From contig CM057130.1 of NCBI GenBank assembly GCA_029964075.1, positions 7,564,001-7,628,000 of the forward strand: DNA of 64,000 nucleotides, in the 5' to 3' direction. The stretch is from Patiria pectinifera. Its lineage: Eukaryota > Echinodermata > Asteroidea > Valvatida > Asterinidae. The notes under the pieces are model-generated. The model saw nothing but the letters and a program-made list of their open reading frames with translations. It was not told the origin of the DNA and ran no database searches. Of the stretch, positions 60,976 to 64,000 are shown one piece after another (positions within the stretch are counted from its first letter, which is position 1; each line of letters starts with the position of its first letter). Made by a program: the position numbers and the translations under genes.

Positions 60976-63900
60976 TTAAATCAATCTGGAAATTGATATT
61001 CAAATCACTGCTGTTCAAGTCAGGGATTCCATCTGATTACTGAGCTGAAGAAAACCGAAGTTGCGAAAATATAGAAAGACAGATTTGAACTTTTATTGCT
61101 ATTTGAACTCCTGATCTTTCAGGAGTTGTATTAAAATAACAAATGTTAAACAACTTTGTGTTTAGTGAAAACTTATAATGTTGAATGGAAATCCGATTGA
61201 TTTTGTTTTTATTAAATGCTGGCCTCATTTATCTGACCGACATGAATAGTTCCCATGAGAAAACCTCACTACACCATATTCAAAATGACTTGCTTGCATT
61301 GGGAGGCTGCAGCACATATTAAAATTCCAGTTACATGGATGTGTTTTGAACATTTGCCCAGTTTTTACATTCTCCACATTATACTCGCCTCTTCAACAAC
61401 TACTTCACATTTACATAGGCCCGGTCGGCCGGTAAGTGTGTTAATTTAACCGAGGCCTTGCATGTCTTCATGTACTTGATTTTATGCCGCTGCTGTTCCA
61501 AATTGCCATGATAAAATAGTGGCTGGGTTTTTTTTTTATACGGGTGACGCTAATTGGGTCCATGCAAATGAGGTAGTCCGACAGAGACATATTCATTAAA
61601 GTGAGGCCGATCAATTTACACAGATTGCTGGAGACGGAGTGAAGTTGTTGATCAGTCATCCTGTCTCGCGTTCTGCTGATACATCGTTCTCAGCCCTCTC
61701 AAACAGGCCCTGTTACGTTGGTTTTATACTTTTAAACTCCACAACATTGCATCTGTTCTGACATTTGGGGGTTGAAATAGCACATCCTGTTGTAGAACTT
61801 TCTTGGAAATTCATTTTATGTGCATGACGAATGGCTGTGTAGCTACATCAATTTTGAACGCCTACTCCTCGGCAAAATATGAATAATATCAAGCTTGGAC
61901 AATACGATTGATATCGGACTATTCAATTGCCTCCTTTTTTTGACTTAAACTACATAATACAGCTGTCAATTTTTTTCAGTATACGTGTCACACATAATAT
62001 CTGTCCATATGGAGGCCGACTACCTCTCCCAAGCGTTTCATTGTTCGGTGTTAAAAGTTTGTGCTGGTAGGCTCAGAGCATCACAGAAAGAGTTATACAA
62101 ATCTGCAGTATATTTCACAATGTTGTAGACATTAACCTGTTTTGGCCCACGGAAATATACAATTTCATTACAGTATTTCGGTCGTAGTTTTGGCAACACA
62201 CATTATCTGTGTGCATTTTCATGATTGCTCCGTTAATTTTGAAATATTCCCAGAATCTCGGATTTCAGTGATATTATCAGTGTCATATCAGGGAAAGAAA
62301 GACATTATGAGCATTGGAATTGGGTATTAAAAAAATGGTAATAACTTTGTTAATAATGGGAAGAATGGCTTGATTTCAATTGTTTTTTTTTCTCAGAAGT
62401 TGCGTAAAACAATTTTGCTCTGCAATCCCCAAAATTAAAATTTAACAATGTTTGCGATGCAAGTAGACCACTCATTATGTCCATTCACCGAGCCGCAATC
62501 TTGAAAACGCATAAACCATTTCATTCCAGCCGAGAAAAAAAACCCACACTGTCTTCCAGAGGAGAAGTCTGGCATTGCTCTTGCCTTGTTGATTCCAATG
62601 CGAGAGGAGAGATGTTGATGTATTATCATCCTTGACGCAGATTAACGTTCTGCCGTCATGCAATGAGCTCTCCGCAGTCAAACCAAGAAGTCAAGTTTCC
62701 CCCCCCCCCCCCTCTGGGACAGACACTGCTATATTTTGTCCAGGCTGTTTGTTTTTCTGGCTCATCGAACTCAGGTGCAATGGCATGTAGTTGTTGCTTT
62801 TAAATGTGACGATGACATACAGATTTAATTACTTGGGGCTTGTAGCATTTTGGAAGCAAAAGATATGTTAAATGGTTGTTTTTTTTCTCTTCGGGGATTG
62901 AACGAATCTGTCTCTATTTTTAGCATGGACGAATTAAAATCGTTTTCTGTTACATATGTTCATTTTCTACATAATTGAAGAAGTTGTCTTCAATTCTTCA
63001 AGTTTAATATGATTTTTTCACACACCCTTGGGAGTTAAGGTAAATGTAACTTTTTCCCTTCTTAAAAAGTGTGTATGAAAAAACAAATCGTTTTATCATA
63101 CATTATCATGAAAAGAATGTTTGTGTTGGTTGTTCACAATGGACTTCGGGGGGAAAAAATTCATTTTGTTCACATCCTAGATTATTTTCAGAATTTGTGT
63201 CTGGCAAACACGGAAAAATAAAAATCATTTTTTAAAAAATATTTCTTTATTTGTAAACGCAAGGTAGATGCAGATGTTTAGTTTTTGTTTTTTTTTAATA
63301 AGAAATAATCTTTGCAATTTCAATATTATAAATCTTCAATTTTTTTGGTACCGTTGCCCTTTTCCACTGAATTAGAAACAAACATGTAAAAAAAGAAAGA
63401 TCATATAAATATAATTGACTGTCTGAATCGGAAGATACTTTTTTTCACAAAAACAATGAGTCTTATTACAAGTAGCTTGAAGTCTTCATAGGATGGAATT
63501 TATGTTGGTGAAGGGCAAAACCTCGTATTGAATAGCTTGAAGCAGTTTGACTTTGCCTTGTCGCATCTAATAAAATGTTTTAGTGTGAGGAATACTTATT
63601 CCTGTAACCGTGCCGATTGATTTTCTCCCGTTTCTCCAAGTAATTTGGGAAGAAGAAGTGACTGCATGGCCTTGCTTGACTGTCTGCAAATCATTCTGGT
63701 TTTGTCGTTTGTATCTAGGCACAAGAGAGCCGTTTATTAAAGCGCCGGCTATTTTAGGCTTGCAGCTGTTCTAGGACAAGTCTTCCGGGGAAGATGACAA
63801 ACTACATTTGCAATCGGCGGAGAGTTATAACATTTGCTTAAGATACAAAGTGGCACATGGAATAGTACTTGGATTTGAGCTTCAGCAATCTGTGTGTCTG

Positions 63901-64000
63901 GATATTTTTGGAGAGAGGCAGATTTTAATTTAGCTGTGCCGAGCAGAATGAAAAACTTCGACTGCTTCTTTTTTTTAGCGCCATGTCAAGGATTGAAAGA

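Larger units (their letters stand above)
36087..64000 (+). other. 28 kb gene interior after the SH3 exon
   Basis: No exon of the main transcript is recognised. Contents: palindromic repeats (36190-38400), a LINE remnant (38935-39245), G/C-richer repetitive sequence (39290-39960), a CpG-richer unique block (42360-43745), repeats at 45885, 47784, 53611, 55440 and 60467, the candidate first exon (53461), and a possible acceptor at the very end. The stretches 39960-42360, 43745-45885, 46335-47784, 48328-53260, 53962-55440, 55605-60466 and 60976-63950 show only AT-rich sequence, homopolymer runs and a (TG)n at 55901-55918. Confidence 0.65.

Overview
The window is intronic and exonic sequence of a single large eukaryotic gene on the + strand. 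It is AT-rich animal DNA: short GC-rich exons with GT-AG introns, many MITE-like and SINE-like repeats, homopolymer tracts and minisatellites. The 21 exons I can place between 148 and 36086 splice into one open frame of 994 codons with matching phases and no stop. The product is the middle of a TRIO/Kalirin-type RhoGEF: the last spectrin repeats, the first DH-PH (GEF1) module, a linker and the first SH3 domain. The gene starts before the window (Sec14 domain and first spectrin repeats missing) and must continue after it (GEF2, second SH3, Ig, kinase not found). One TRIO/KALRN-type gene with this architecture, plus the style of the repeats, suggests a marine invertebrate deuterostome, most likely an echinoderm. 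That organism call is inference.

Layout. 148-10124: nine exons for about five spectrin repeats. 11248-16037: six exons for the linker and DH1. 17077-25586: three exons for PH1, with a 7.2 kb intron inside PH1. 26089-26845: two linker exons. 35864-36086: the SH3 exon, after a 9 kb intron. 36087-64000: about 28 kb in which I find no further exon of the main transcript. This is probably one giant intron between the GEF1 and GEF2 halves of the gene. In vertebrate TRIO/KALRN the same place holds promoters for short GEF2-only isoforms. A short ATG exon at 53461-53521 with an in-frame upstream stop, a strong donor and the same phase-1 donor as the SH3 exon is my best candidate for such a promoter here.

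The introns carry several clear mobile-element families: TTAA-flanked (piggyBac-type) MITEs at 24.1, 31.1, 32.6, 47.8 and 60.5 kb; a TA-flanked MITE nested in a tRNA-derived SINE at 0.4-0.98 kb; a hAT-like MITE at 13.3 kb; paired repeats at 5.1/11.7, 6.0/15.1, 6.6/53.6 and 1.3/34.2 kb; two decayed LINE 3' ends (10.7 and 38.9 kb); and several tRNA-like SINE fragments. Two observations touch the gene itself: a decayed duplicate of part of a DH1 exon at 16388-16453, and the candidate GEF2-specific first exon.

No rRNA, intact tRNA, CRISPR or prokaryotic feature is present. No searches were run; homology statements rest on recognition of the encoded peptides.
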